NCBI RefSeq assembly: GCF_002079055.1
Contig: NC_047502.1
Coordinates: 434,001-498,000, forward strand
DNA: 64,000 nt
From: Saccharomyces paradoxus
Lineage: Eukaryota; Ascomycota; Saccharomycetes; Saccharomycetales; Saccharomycetaceae
Reading direction: 5' to 3'
The notes under the pieces are model-generated. The model had not been told where the DNA came from. It worked only from the letters and a program-made list of their open reading frames with translations, and searched no databases. This document shows positions 1 through 10,644 of the stretch, piece by piece; positions within the stretch are counted from its first letter, which is position 1, and every line of letters begins with the position of its first letter. The position numbers were made by a program, and so were the translations under genes.

Positions 1-76
1 AATTCAAGAGGAATCTGACAATGAAATTGAAGAACTGCTAATTCACAACTTCAATTCAAGATACTGTCACGAATAA
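1..76 (+). CDS. LEE1: 3' end of a gene, probably LEE1 (partial)
   Basis: The window opens inside an open frame that reads from base 2 (IQEESDNEIEELL...) for 24 codons to a TAA at 74-76. The acidic, codon-like composition and the immediate stop fit the C-terminus of a protein. LEE1, a zinc-finger protein of unknown function, lies directly beside KTR6 in S. cerevisiae, convergent with it, and that synteny is the main reason for the name. Too little is present to see any domain. Confidence 0.6.
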   Translation, partial: IQEESDNEIEELLIHNFNSRYCHE

Positions 77-524
77 AAAGCCGCCCATCCATAGGTTTTT
101 CCAGTTCCAGCATTAATATACCGGACCACTCAACATCTCACCCGAAAATCCGTAAAATAAGAACAAAAATAAAAAAAAGCACGTTTAATATAAAAACGTT
201 TCACTCACTGTGCGAGTTGGATTTATTAAATTTCTTTGAAAATATAGTTGCATTTTGCATAGTAATATCCAATTACTCACTGAAAACTGAAAATTTGATT
301 AAAAAAGTCAAACAAAAAAACCACGACAATACATGAAGCTCTGAATCTTCTAACCTAGTCATTATATATATTCGCCACCTCTCGATACGTTCCTCATAAG
401 TTAGTTTTGTTTTTCCCTTTCTCACGGTCTTAATTGAAAATTAAATAAAATAAAAATAAATATATATATATATTCATAGATATATATGTAGACGATTATT
501 GTTCCTATACAACAGTGTTTTGAT
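77..524. other. Convergent intergenic region, LEE1/KTR6 3' ends
   Basis: AT-rich 3' flanks of two convergent genes. A run of alternating TA near 460-488 resembles the TA-rich efficiency elements of yeast 3'-end formation and could serve both genes. No ORF with family resemblance, no RNA gene and no perfect origin consensus was seen. Confidence 0.5.
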
Positions 525-1865
525 TTATGGTAACCTGTCCCAACCTTCTGGCTTATCTTTCTTCATAATGTCGAAGTAATGTCCACCACATGAACCACTT
601 CTGAACGTGAAATCATTACCTTGGTCACAATCACAATTATATTGGTTCCATATGTCGTCGTTTAGGGGACAGCTATTGTACAGGTCATAATGGAATCCTA
701 TATTTTCGAAAAAATGTACCTTATCCTTTGGCAACAACATCGATAACCCAATTGTGTGGATCATGGAATCAGTCCATTTCCAGTAGAAAATACCACCCTC
801 ATTGTCGATATACTCAAAAAATTTCCTGTAAGCTGGCGATCTATAAAAGTTCAAATTACCGATTTCAAAATTTGATTTGAATTCACAATTGTTGAAATCT
901 TCAGAGTCTTTTTTTGTAATAAATGACTTGAAATTATTTTCAGATATAAACTTCGGAAAATCTTTTGCAAATTTTTTCGTAACGTCCCAAATCTTTTCAT
1001 TGGCTTCCTTAGCTTCACTCATACTCAATGTGAAACCGAATACTTTCCCTTCGTCTTGCATCCACCTAAAGAGGTCATAATCGATATCACAGTACAATTT
1101 AATACCAGGGTCTACTCTCCAATACCAGTCAAACTCATTCAGAGCTGGATGTCTCCAAAAGAACCCTGCAAAATATCTTGCTTGATATCTTGCAGCTCTA
1201 GAATCACCATCCGGTATATTTGCTAGTGCAATTAGTGAATCTGCTGCTCTATTTTCATCAACCCACTCAGGGTATACCCATTCGTCCGCAGGAACTTCAG
1301 TAAACGTAATATCGATTAATTCAGAATCACCATTCATGGAATCAGTCATGGCTTGATAAATCATTTCCTTTTTCATTTCGTCAAGTTCTCCCTGACTGAT
1401 AAAAACCCAAGGGTACGCAAAATTTTTGTTAAATTTTGCCTGCACTTCATCAATGGATTGTAAGATTTGGGTCATGGAGTCCTTTTCAGTGATTAGTGAG
1501 ACAAAGCATGCCCTTGGTGGCGACCCTCTATGATTGATATACGATGGTACCATGAACCCTAGCGTCGTTTCGTTACCACCATAGGATTTGATCTTTTCCT
1601 TAATAGCATTGTTGGTGGCATTTCTAATGGCTGTTTCTTCTAAAGATTGCTTCAACTCGGCTTCTTCCTGTTCCTGTTGTATACGCCTCTGTTCCTCCGC
1701 ACTAATTTTCGCAATAGGTTGCAGAGATTTCGGAAGATATGGTGTAAAATACTGTTCAGATATCTGCTTTGTTGTCGGATGATTTAATGTCAGCATTAGT
1801 GCAAGCACGAAAACAAACGAAATTAACAAAAACCGTGCGATTTTTTTACTCAGTAGTACGTGCAT
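525..1865 (-). CDS. KTR6: Golgi mannosyltransferase Ktr6 (GT15 family)
   Basis: The product is 446 residues, the length of S. cerevisiae Ktr6 (Mnn6). It is a type II Golgi membrane protein that takes part in mannosylphosphate transfer to N-linked mannan chains. A short cytosolic end (MHVLLSKK) is followed by one signal-anchor helix at about residues 12-28 and a Glu/Gln-rich stem region. The luminal Kre2/Ktr/Mnt1 (GT15) domain fills the rest. Typical family signatures are visible: YWRVDPGIKLYCDIDYD, FYWKWTDSMIHT and GFHYDLYNSCP. The start is the only good ATG, at 1865. KTR6 is divergent from OAZ1 across 356 bp. MNN9, another mannan gene, is 2.3 kb away. Confidence 0.95.
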   Translation of the reverse strand: MHVLLSKKIARFLLISFVFVLALMLTLNHPTTKQISEQYFTPYLPKSLQPIAKISAEEQRRIQQEQEEAELKQSLEETAIRNATNNAIKEKIKSYGGNETTLGFMVPSYINHRGSPPRACFVSLITEKDSMTQILQSIDEVQAKFNKNFAYPWVFISQGELDEMKKEMIYQAMTDSMNGDSELIDITFTEVPADEWVYPEWVDENRAADSLIALANIPDGDSRAARYQARYFAGFFWRHPALNEFDWYWRVDPGIKLYCDIDYDLFRWMQDEGKVFGFTLSMSEAKEANEKIWDVTKKFAKDFPKFISENNFKSFITKKDSEDFNNCEFKSNFEIGNLNFYRSPAYRKFFEYIDNEGGIFYWKWTDSMIHTIGLSMLLPKDKVHFFENIGFHYDLYNSCPLNDDIWNQYNCDCDQGNDFTFRSGSCGGHYFDIMKKDKPEGWDRLP

Positions 1866-2221
1866 TTTACCTTATCTGACCTTTTTTTGTCTTCACTCGA
1901 GGGCACAAAAGATTGGGTGAACACCTAGTATACCTGTAATCTTGAATAGTCCTACAATCTTTAAATTTATTCAACAAAACTTTTTACACATTTCTCGAAT
2001 AAATGTCACATGTAACTTGAAGGTTATTTTTATATTTTTTTTCCCTGTAAAGCAACAACTCGTGTTTCACGAGAGCGCCACTTAAAAAAATCAAAAGATA
2101 ACGGTGATGACTATGTGTATATATACGTGATTGAGAATAAAGATATGGATAGATAAAGAAACTAGTATCGTTGTATTGTAATAGTGAGAATAACATAAAA
2201 AGTTGAAGAAATCTTTAAAAA
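1866..2221. promoter_or_regulatory. Divergent KTR6/OAZ1 promoter region with TATA box
   Basis: The gap holds the promoters of both genes. A consensus TATA box, TATATATA, lies at 2118-2125, about 100 bp before the OAZ1 ATG. I saw no other firm factor site. Confidence 0.5.
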
Positions 2222-3101
2222 ATGTCTGGAGTAATACAAAAAAGGAAAACGAAAATAATAAACGTTTTACAAAATCCTGAGCTCATGAGGCTCATAGAAG
2301 ACCCATCAAATCTGGGTATTTCTTTACAGTTTACCATAAGTTCATTACTAAAAAGTAATAAGTGCACGCCAATGCCCAAGCTTTCTACGTATAGTTTGAC
2401 TGGCGGCGGCTTTAAGGATTGGTGCGCGTGACATCCCTCTAGACCTTCCTCCAGATGTTGATATCATCAATTTTTACTGGGATGTTATCTTATGCATGGA
2501 ATCTCAATTTATACTGGATCACAATCTTTTAATGAAGGACAGGTATAGCAACCAGAAACCTGTTGCCAAATTGTTAAAGAATAAGCTTGTAGGCGATATG
2601 AAAACTACATTAAAAAGACTAATTTATAATGAAAATACCAAGCAGTATAAAAATAATAACAGTAACAATGGTTACAATTGGAGGAACCTGGGCTCACAGT
2701 ATTTCATACTGTATCTTCCCCTATTTACACAAGAACTGATTTGGTGTAAACTGAACGAAAACTATTTCCATGTTGTATTACCGCCCTTACTGAATAACAA
2801 TAGCCTTCATGATAACCACAGTAACTATATAAATAAAGATTGGTTACTTGCTCTCTTAGAGCTCACCTCTAACCTGGATCAAAACTTCAAATTTGAATAC
2901 ATGAAATTGAGATTATATATTTTAAGAGATGATTTAATCAATAACGGGTTGGATCTTTTAAAAAATCTTAACTGGGTCGGTGGAAAACTGATCAAAAATG
3001 AAGATAGAGAAAGTTTGTTAAACTCGAGCGATTTGGCTACGGATTCTATATCTCATTTATTAGGTGATGAAAATTTTGTTATTTTGGAGTTTGAATGTTG
3101 A
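2222..3101 (+). CDS. OAZ1: Ornithine decarboxylase antizyme Oaz1 (programmed +1 frameshift)
   Basis: The gene is read in two overlapping frames. Frame 1 runs 2222-2428 (69 codons, MSGVIQKRKTK... to GFKDWCA) and meets TGA at 2429-2431. Skipping the T at 2429 continues from GAC at 2430 to the TGA at 3099-3101 for 223 more codons (DIPLDLPPDVD...). The total is 292 residues, the length of S. cerevisiae Oaz1. The family is known to bind ornithine decarboxylase (Spe1) and deliver it to the proteasome, with polyamines stimulating the frameshift, which makes a feedback loop. The antizyme core lies in the second frame, including YFHVVLPPLL and the C-terminal GDENFVILEFEC. An ORF finder would split this gene into a 69-residue piece and a piece starting at ATG 2496. 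Confidence 0.95.
2426..2432 (+). promoter_or_regulatory. OAZ1: +1 programmed frameshift site GCG-TGA-C of OAZ1
   Basis: GCG (Ala) is in the P site when TGA enters the A site, and the next base is C, a weak stop context. This is the known yeast antizyme shift site. Reading resumes at GAC (2430-2432). Confidence 0.93.
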
Positions 3102-3388
3102 GCAGTTGCCGTTATACCCAGTTTGGAGCATACATCCTCCCCATTAAATACATTAATAGGCTCCTGCATTTTTATAAAAATGTTCAAGAGCAAGTACGTT
3201 CAAAGTAGTTTGCATATGTATCCTTTCCAAGTTCCTATCTTTTAAATCGAACTTTGTGTGTGTTGGTATGAAAATATGTTTACACCTTTTTCAGACAAAC
3301 GTAAATAGAAAAATAAAAAAGAGAGTTCAAATTGATGTGCTATTCAAATAGGTGGAAGAGGATAGAGTGTATAAAGCGCTGCGCACCC

Positions 3389-3985
3389 ATGTTTCACTTA
3401 GTTAAGGGACTTTACAACACTTGGAATAAAAAAGAACAATATTCAATTCTGATATTAGGTTTAGACAATGCAGGTAAAACGACGTTTTTAGAGACATTGA
3501 AAAAGGAATATTCTCTGGCGTTCAAAGCCTTGGAAAAGATACAGCCTACGGTAGGACAGAATGTGGCAACAATACCCGTCGATAATAAACAGATCTTGAA
3601 ATTTTGGGATGTGGGTGGGCAAGAATCATTGAGATCAATGTGGTGCGAATACTATTCCTTATGCCATGGTATAATTTTCATTGTGGATAGTTCAGATAGA
3701 GAGCGATTAGATGAATGTTCCACGACCCTACAGTCAGTTGTAATGGATGAAGAAATTGAAGGTGTGCCCATCTTGATGCTGGCCAATAAACAAGATAGAC
3801 AAGATAGAATGGAAGTGCAGGACATAAAGGAAGTATTCAATAAAATTGCGGAGCATATAAGCGCCAGAGATAGTAGAGTTTTACCAATAAGTGCATTGAC
3901 TGGAGAAGGTGTTAAAGATGCTATTGAATGGATGATTATTAGACTAGAGAGGAATAAAAAGTCAAGACCACCAATTTATAAATGA
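3389..3985 (+). CDS. ARL3: Arf-like GTPase Arl3
   Basis: The product is 198 residues, the S. cerevisiae Arl3 length, from ATG 3389. Arl3 is a small GTPase of the trans-Golgi that acts upstream of Arl1 and the golgin Imh1; its N-terminal Met-Phe is acetylated by NatC and recruits it through Sys1. All nucleotide-binding motifs are visible: GLDNAGKT (P-loop), WDVGGQE (switch 2), NKQD, and the SAL loop near the end. There is no Gly2, as expected for an Arf-like protein that is not myristoylated. An in-frame ATG 18 codons upstream (3335) would hide the Met-Phe end, so I prefer 3389. Confidence 0.95.
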   Translation: MFHLVKGLYNTWNKKEQYSILILGLDNAGKTTFLETLKKEYSLAFKALEKIQPTVGQNVATIPVDNKQILKFWDVGGQESLRSMWCEYYSLCHGIIFIVDSSDRERLDECSTTLQSVVMDEEIEGVPILMLANKQDRQDRMEVQDIKEVFNKIAEHISARDSRVLPISALTGEGVKDAIEWMIIRLERNKKSRPPIYK

Positions 3986-4203
3986 CAAGGAGACACCAGA
4001 AGAAGTAAGGTCTGTATGGTTCATCGTCAAGCTCACGGATCCGTAGGCGCATCACTTTTTATTCGGCATTTTTTTTTTAATATACATGTGTAAATTATAT
4101 ATATATATATATATATCTTGTTTTTGTTTATTTTCAACTAATAACCGCAACAATACTATCTTTCGATCACGCTATTGCTTCGGTATGCTTTTTACTCAGT
4201 GGC
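3986..4203. terminator. Convergent ARL3/MNN9 3' region with TA repeat
   Basis: A (TA)n run at about 4096-4116 lies between the two stop codons. Such TA repeats work as efficiency elements for 3'-end formation in yeast and can act in both directions. The role here is inferred. Confidence 0.4.
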
Positions 4204-5875
<1,672 letters not shown>

Positions 5876-7243
5876 CTACTTGCCTGTTTTGTGGTGTGAT
5901 GATGATTTTTTTGTCAGTTCCTTCGATTCATTCCATACCTTATTACATATGCTCATAAACATTTTCTTGTCAACATTGTTAGAGCTCAATGGGAACTCAA
6001 AGGCAAAAATATGGGACGAGAGTCGGATTTCGCCTTGAAGAAGACTGGGCGACTGCTGCTGTGGTTGCGAAGCCCGCTGGAACGTAGTAAAAGTCGGAGT
6101 GGGGACCGCTCCGTCCTCGATGGCTAAGTCCGTACCCTCTTCATCCTCTTCATTGGCTTCTGCCTCGTGCCATGAACTCCTGTCTCTGTTTGTGCTTATG
6201 CTTGTGCTCGTGCTTGTGCTCGTGCTCGCGCTTCTAGCTTTGGTGTTGGCCGAGAGTAAGGCATCCCGTTCAAAATGGTATTCTTCCGTAGGAATCATAT
6301 CAGAGGTTGGGCGCAAATCAGTGCGCTGTTGCGTGGGACTGGCATTCGCACTTGAGCCCGGACTAGAATTTCTTGAACCTTCTTCAGATCTTCTGGTTTT
6401 CCCAGTGGAAGCAGTGCCACTCAAGGGCGAATCGTAAGAGTCATTTACTCTCTTGTTCCTGTAGCTGCTACCACCGTACTCATTCTCTTCGTAGGGTCTA
6501 GTGTTGCCGCCTTGCATAGCAAAAGGGATGGAGGTTCGCGGACCCATCGGATATGGATACGAGCCGTAGGGTGTCATTATGGGCTTGTTCAGCATGTGAG
6601 GCGGAGGAATACCATACGGATTATAGTATGGTGACATTATGTAGCGGTTCATGGGCATGTAAGGATTCATCGCGGTCATGACGCCCGCCGAAGGCATGTG
6701 TACTTTCCCGTAATTATTGCTATTATTGTTCACCTGAATGGATTGTCTAGAACTGGCCTTTCCCAAGTATTGTACACGAGGCTGGAACTTAGAATGCTGT
6801 GTAACTTGTGCAGGCGCGCTTTTCACGCTCTGATTAATAACAGAAGGAAAATGTGCTGAGTTAGACGAAGCCAAGCTGCCCTCTTTAGAGCTACAAGCAT
6901 GTGTATTAGTGTTGCTATCCGATAGATTCAAAGGCGCTGGAACCCTACCCCTCTTCAGTGATTTCTTGGGATTCTTCAATGGTTGAATTTTCCTCTTCTT
7001 CGCTGTGGCTGCCTCACAATCCTCATGATCTGCTTCCTTATCAGCGGAGTCATTCTCCTCTGGGATGTGCTCTAGTTCTGGTTCCTGGCCAACACTGCTT
7101 CCGTCTGGCGAATTCTTGTTGTTGCCATCGCTGTTGCCACTAGCACTTTTCGTACTGATTTCCACATCACCAATTGGATCTTCTGCTGATTTAGCCATGG
7201 ATGTATCTTCACCAGTCGTTCTCAAACGGGGTGACACGGCCAT
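5876..7243 (-). CDS. DIG1: Dig1, MAPK-regulated inhibitor of Ste12
   Basis: The product is 455 residues (S. cerevisiae Dig1 is 452 as I recall). Dig1 (Rst1) binds the transcription factor Ste12 with Dig2 or Tec1 and represses mating and filamentation genes until Fus3/Kss1 phosphorylate it. The sequence is mostly disordered, with many Ser-Pro/Thr-Pro sites. A central Tyr/Pro/Met-rich block (NPYMPMNRYIMSPYYNP) is followed by a Ser-Thr dipeptide repeat. A conserved C-terminal module begins at EIRLSSHIFAFEFPL. The start is ATG 7243 (MAVSPRLR); a longer frame uses no ATG. N-terminal residues differ clearly from S. cerevisiae, as expected for a fast-evolving disordered region. Confidence 0.95.
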   Translation of the reverse strand: MAVSPRLRTTGEDTSMAKSAEDPIGDVEISTKSASGNSDGNNKNSPDGSSVGQEPELEHIPEENDSADKEADHEDCEAATAKKRKIQPLKNPKKSLKRGRVPAPLNLSDSNTNTHACSSKEGSLASSNSAHFPSVINQSVKSAPAQVTQHSKFQPRVQYLGKASSRQSIQVNNNSNNYGKVHMPSAGVMTAMNPYMPMNRYIMSPYYNPYGIPPPHMLNKPIMTPYGSYPYPMGPRTSIPFAMQGGNTRPYEENEYGGSSYRNKRVNDSYDSPLSGTASTGKTRRSEEGSRNSSPGSSANASPTQQRTDLRPTSDMIPTEEYHFERDALLSANTKARSASTSTSTSTSISTNRDRSSWHEAEANEEDEEGTDLAIEDGAVPTPTFTTFQRASQPQQQSPSLLQGEIRLSSHIFAFEFPLSSNNVDKKMFMSICNKVWNESKELTKKSSSHHKTGK

Positions 7244-7806
7244 TATCACTTTCTGTTTTCTTTTTTAAGAAAATATATCAAAATTTGATAATAATTTGAT
7301 TCTCTTTAAGTGCGTTTCCTCTGTATAATCTAAAAAAACGCAAAGTACAAAGCGGAAAAACTAAACCTAATAAACATCCCCCAGCGAGCAACAGATGTAA
7401 AGAACAACCGTATCAAGTGGCGAAACAGCTGCTTATAAGTAAAGCCCAAGGCCCACCAACGCATACATGCAAGGCCTGTGCAAGCCGACTGCTGCTTGTT
7501 TCATCTTTCGCTCGCGCTGAGCCCACTCGGGGAATTTTTCACGCTTGCTGCTGCAGGTCGTTGGGCGTTGATTCTTGCTTTTTCTGTTTTTCTGCCCGCG
7601 AAAGGAGACATGATTAGAATAGTCCTTGTAGAGATCCTTATTTTTTTTTTTATTAGTTTTCTTGTTTTCTATTATCAGAAGCGTTTCGTTGTATTGCTTG
7701 GCAACCCGCAATTGCTCTTTTTCTTCTCCTTTTTGTTGTTGCATTTTCTTTTGTTGCAATATACAGAACATAGAAACTCAAAAATAAGATATACGTTTTG
7801 TACGCC
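7244..7806. promoter_or_regulatory. Divergent DIG1/CAM1 promoter region
   Basis: This 563-bp gap between divergent starts contains pyrimidine-rich tracts (about 7640-7770) just before CAM1, as in many strongly expressed yeast genes. I found no site I could name with confidence. Overlapping frames here on both strands are low-complexity and are not called. Confidence 0.4.
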
Positions 7807-9054
7807 ATGTCACAGGGTACTTTATATGCTAACTTCAGAATCAGAACTTGGGTCCCAAGAGGTCTTGTCAAGGCTTTGAAGCTGGACGTCAAGGTTGTTG
7901 AACCAGATACCGCCATTGAACAGTTTGCAAGGGACTTTCCTTTGAAGAAAGTTCCGGCTTTCGTGGGTCCAAAAGGCTATAAGTTAACCGAGGCCATGGC
8001 CATTAACTACTATTTGGTAAAGCTTTCACAGGACGAGAAAATGAAGGCTCAACTATTGGGTGCTGACGATGACTTAAATGCTCAAGCACAGATTATCAGA
8101 TGGCAATCGCTGGCAAACAGTGATCTCTGCATCCAGATCGCCAATACCATTGTCCCCTTGAAGGGCGGCGCTCCTTATAACAAGAAGAGCTTTGACTCTG
8201 CCATGGACGCTGTTGGCAAGATCGTCGACATCTTCGAGGATAGATTGAAAAACTACACGTATTTGGTTACGGAAAGCATCTCCTTGGCCGACTTGGTGGC
8301 TGCCTCGATTTTCACCAGATACTTCGAGAGCCTATTCGGTACCGAATGGAGAGCTCAACATCCAGCCATCGTGAGATGGTTCAATACCGTCAGAGCTTCA
8401 TCATTCTTGAAGGACGAGTACAAGGATTTTAAGTTCGCTGACAAGCCATTGAGTCCCCCACAAAAGAAGAAGGAAAAGAAGGCCCCAACTGCCGCTGCCA
8501 ACCCCTCAAAGAAGAAGGAGGAAGCCAAGCCGGCCGCTACTGAGACTGAAACTTCTTCTAAGAAGCCAAAGCATCCATTGGAATTATTGGGCAAGTCAAC
8601 TTTCGTTTTGGATGACTGGAAGAGAAAGTACTCCAATGAGGACACTAGACCAGTTGCTTTGCCTTGGTTTTGGGAGCACTACAGCCCAGAAGAGTATTCC
8701 CTATGGAAGGTCACCTACAAGTATAACGACGAATTGACTTTGACTTTCATGTCTAACAACTTGGTCGGCGGTTTCTTTAACAGATTGTCCGCCTCTACCA
8801 AGTATATGTTCGGTTGTCTAGTTGTGTACGGTGAAAACAACAATAACGGTATCGTTGGTGCGGTTATGGTTAGGGGTCAAGACTACGTTCCAGCTTTCGA
8901 TGTCGCACCAGACTGGGAATCCTACGACTATGCCAAGTTGGATGCAACTAACGACGACGACAAAGAATTTATCAACAACATGTGGGCTTGGGATAAGCCG
9001 GTTTCCGTCAATGGCGAAGCAAAGGAAATTGTTGACGGTAAGGTTTTGAAATAA
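7807..9054 (+). CDS. CAM1: Cam1, translation elongation factor 1B gamma
   Basis: The product is 415 residues from ATG 7807, matching S. cerevisiae Cam1 (Tef3-type eEF1Bgamma). It is a structural subunit of the eEF1B exchange complex that recharges eEF1A with GTP, and has also been reported as a calcium-dependent membrane-binding protein and MXR1 activator. Residues 1 to about 210 form a glutathione-S-transferase-like module (LYANFRIRTW, VPAFVGPKGYKLTEAMAI, ISLADLVAASIFTRYF). A Lys/Ala-rich linker follows (about 220-255). The conserved EF1G domain fills the rest (STFVLDDWKRKYSNED, LVGGFFNRL, MWAWDKPV). Codon choice is strongly biased to preferred yeast codons, consistent with high expression. 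Confidence 0.96.
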   Translation: MSQGTLYANFRIRTWVPRGLVKALKLDVKVVEPDTAIEQFARDFPLKKVPAFVGPKGYKLTEAMAINYYLVKLSQDEKMKAQLLGADDDLNAQAQIIRWQSLANSDLCIQIANTIVPLKGGAPYNKKSFDSAMDAVGKIVDIFEDRLKNYTYLVTESISLADLVAASIFTRYFESLFGTEWRAQHPAIVRWFNTVRASSFLKDEYKDFKFADKPLSPPQKKKEKKAPTAAANPSKKKEEAKPAATETETSSKKPKHPLELLGKSTFVLDDWKRKYSNEDTRPVALPWFWEHYSPEEYSLWKVTYKYNDELTLTFMSNNLVGGFFNRLSASTKYMFGCLVVYGENNNNGIVGAVMVRGQDYVPAFDVAPDWESYDYAKLDATNDDDKEFINNMWAWDKPVSVNGEAKEIVDGKVLK

Positions 9055-9370
9055 TCCCTGCCTACCATTCTTCATGTAACCTTTTATTCTAACATATGCT
9101 AGGTAGTTCTATCTATATATTATTTATGACACAATACAGGGTAACAAAATATTTTCGCACTGAAACTCGCGCAGAAAAAAATGGTGATTTTCCTCTTTAG
9201 GTCTTGGTTCATTGTTATATAATGTATGTAATATATACATTATAACAATGATTAGCTTTTTTTTTTTCAATCTAGAGAATAGAAGAAGTAACTTAGCGTG
9301 TGTTCCGTTGAGCAAAGCAGAGCAATAAACCTTTCGTATTCTCTAGGTTGCGGGGTTTTTTCCTGTTGTG
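9055..9370. other. CAM1 3' flank and SGF11 promoter, with hairpin
   Basis: Tandem genes are separated by 316 bp. The notable content is an AT-rich hairpin at 9210-9250. SGF11 starts directly after a short purine/pyrimidine stretch; no TATA consensus is obvious. Confidence 0.4.
9210..9250. repeat. AT-rich inverted repeat between CAM1 and SGF11
   Basis: CATTGTTATA at 9210-9219 is perfectly complementary to TATAACAATG at 9241-9250. After a two-base TA bulge, ATGTAT pairs with ATACAT at 9235-9240. This gives about 16 paired bases with a short loop. It lies about 160 bp beyond the CAM1 stop, so a role in 3'-end formation is possible but unproven. Confidence 0.7.
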
Positions 9371-9670
9371 ATGACCGAAGAAACTATTACTATAGACTCT
9401 ATTTCAAATGGGATACTGAACAACCTGTTAACCACGTTGATCCAGGACATTGTGGCTCGGGAAACTACTCAACAACAATTGCTGAAAACAAGATATCCGG
9501 ATCTTCGTAGTTATTATTACGATCCGAATGGTTCTCTCGATATTAATGGACTACAGAAACAACAAGAGTCGTCTCAGTATATCCACTGTGAAAATTGTGG
9601 CAGAGATGTGTCCGCAAACAGGCTGGCAGCTCATTTACAGAGATGTTTGAGTAGAGGCGCTAGACGTTGA
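9371..9670 (+). CDS. SGF11: Sgf11, SAGA deubiquitination module subunit
   Basis: The product is 99 residues from ATG 9371, identical in length to S. cerevisiae Sgf11. It is a small subunit of the SAGA deubiquitination module (Ubp8, Sgf11, Sus1, Sgf73), which removes ubiquitin from histone H2B. The N-terminal helix (TIDSISNGILNNLLTTLIQDIVA) is the part that contacts Sus1 and Sgf73. The C-terminal zinc finger has the form Cys-x2-Cys-x(n)-His-x3-Cys in HCENCGRDVSANRLAAHLQRC, and it contacts Ubp8 and the nucleosome acidic patch through the nearby Arg residues. Confidence 0.96.
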   Translation: MTEETITIDSISNGILNNLLTTLIQDIVARETTQQQLLKTRYPDLRSYYYDPNGSLDINGLQKQQESSQYIHCENCGRDVSANRLAAHLQRCLSRGARR

Positions 9671-10054
9671 TAGTAGGTGGCGATTATATGGGTAATTGTA
9701 AGGACAGGGACAGATTTTGGCCCCTATTGTGGGGGCACAGGTTCGTAGAAGAGGCGGTATGCTTACATGTTAGGCTGCATTTCCGCGCATAGAAGTTCAT
9801 GCAATTATGTGGTAGCACCTCAAAAAAGAAAAGGGGAAAAATATTTAGCTAGTCATTATATGTCTTATAATGGCACCTCCATATATAATGTTAAACGATA
9901 CCTCGCACTTCGTTATGTACATGACTTGGGCGCATTGATACGCTATCTAACAGAGCATTGATTTACCTGCATATTACTGCAATATGCTGCAAGTCACGCC
10001 TATAAAATACGATCATTAAAAGAATTCTTAGCTCTTCTTCTGTTGTTCTTGTAC
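9671..10054. other. Convergent SGF11/ELC1 3' region
   Basis: This 384-bp gap between two stop codons is less AT-rich than most gaps here. A GCCCC...GGGGC pair lies at about 9720-9736. A 64-codon frame at 9767-9961 has no recognisable family and is not called. Confidence 0.35.
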
Positions 10055-10354
10055 CTATATACCCAAATAGTCTGCTGCGAGCAGCAGCTCTAACGACATT
10101 TCAGTCGGTATTTCAAACTCTGGAATCTCATCATCGTCCTCGCTAATGCCGCTGTATTTGAGACTGTAATTTAAATATTCCACAACCTTCGCTAGAATAT
10201 CAGAATCAAACTGCTTGAGTTCTATCCGGCCTTTACTTTCCTTGAAGAGCCCTTCAATCATAGCTTTTAACGTAGGTGAAACCATCGCAGCAGATCGTGA
10301 TATTTCATATTCTTTGTCGTCTTTTGACACTAGCGTAACATGATCTTGAGACAT
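10055..10354 (-). CDS. ELC1: Elc1, elongin C
   Basis: The product is 99 residues, the S. cerevisiae Elc1 length. Elongin C has the BTB/POZ-Skp1 fold; in yeast it joins Cul3, Ela1 and Rad7 or Rad16 in ubiquitin ligases acting on stalled RNA polymerase II and in nucleotide-excision repair. The typical pattern is clear: VTLVSKDDKEYEISRSAAMVSPTLKAMI, then the helical SDILAKVVEYLNYSLKY, and the C-terminal LLLAADYLGI that contacts partners. It is divergent from VPS16 across 290 bp. Confidence 0.95.
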   Translation of the reverse strand: MSQDHVTLVSKDDKEYEISRSAAMVSPTLKAMIEGLFKESKGRIELKQFDSDILAKVVEYLNYSLKYSGISEDDDEIPEFEIPTEMSLELLLAADYLGI

Positions 10355-10447
10355 TTAACTATGGTTTGTTTTTCATTGATTTCTGGCAAAAACACAATAG
10401 AAATAGTTCGCTTTACTTTTGTCTATTTTTGACTTATTTGCGTTACC

Positions 10448-10466
10448 TTTTTTTTTTTTTTTTTTT
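10448..10466. repeat. Poly(dA:dT) tract in the ELC1/VPS16 promoter
   Basis: This is a run of 19 T on the plus strand between divergent starts. Long dA:dT tracts are known to exclude nucleosomes in yeast promoters. Confidence 0.7.
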
Positions 10467-10644
10467 GGCTTTAGGAAACTATAATAAGGCACCAGGTAAT
10501 GGTATCGCATTTTAGAGCCAGTGTAAAAATGCTAAACCTGTATTTCTAATGGTAACAAACGATCATCTCTACATCAATTAAGAGGAGAAAGAAAGAAAGA
10601 AACAGTACAGACTAGTAGGCTGTCTTTTGTTTCACACTAATAAA

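Noticed and set aside
9767-9961. 64-codon frame in the SGF11/ELC1 gap
   Set aside because: It has an ATG but no family resemblance and lies between two 3' ends; AT content gives such frames by chance.
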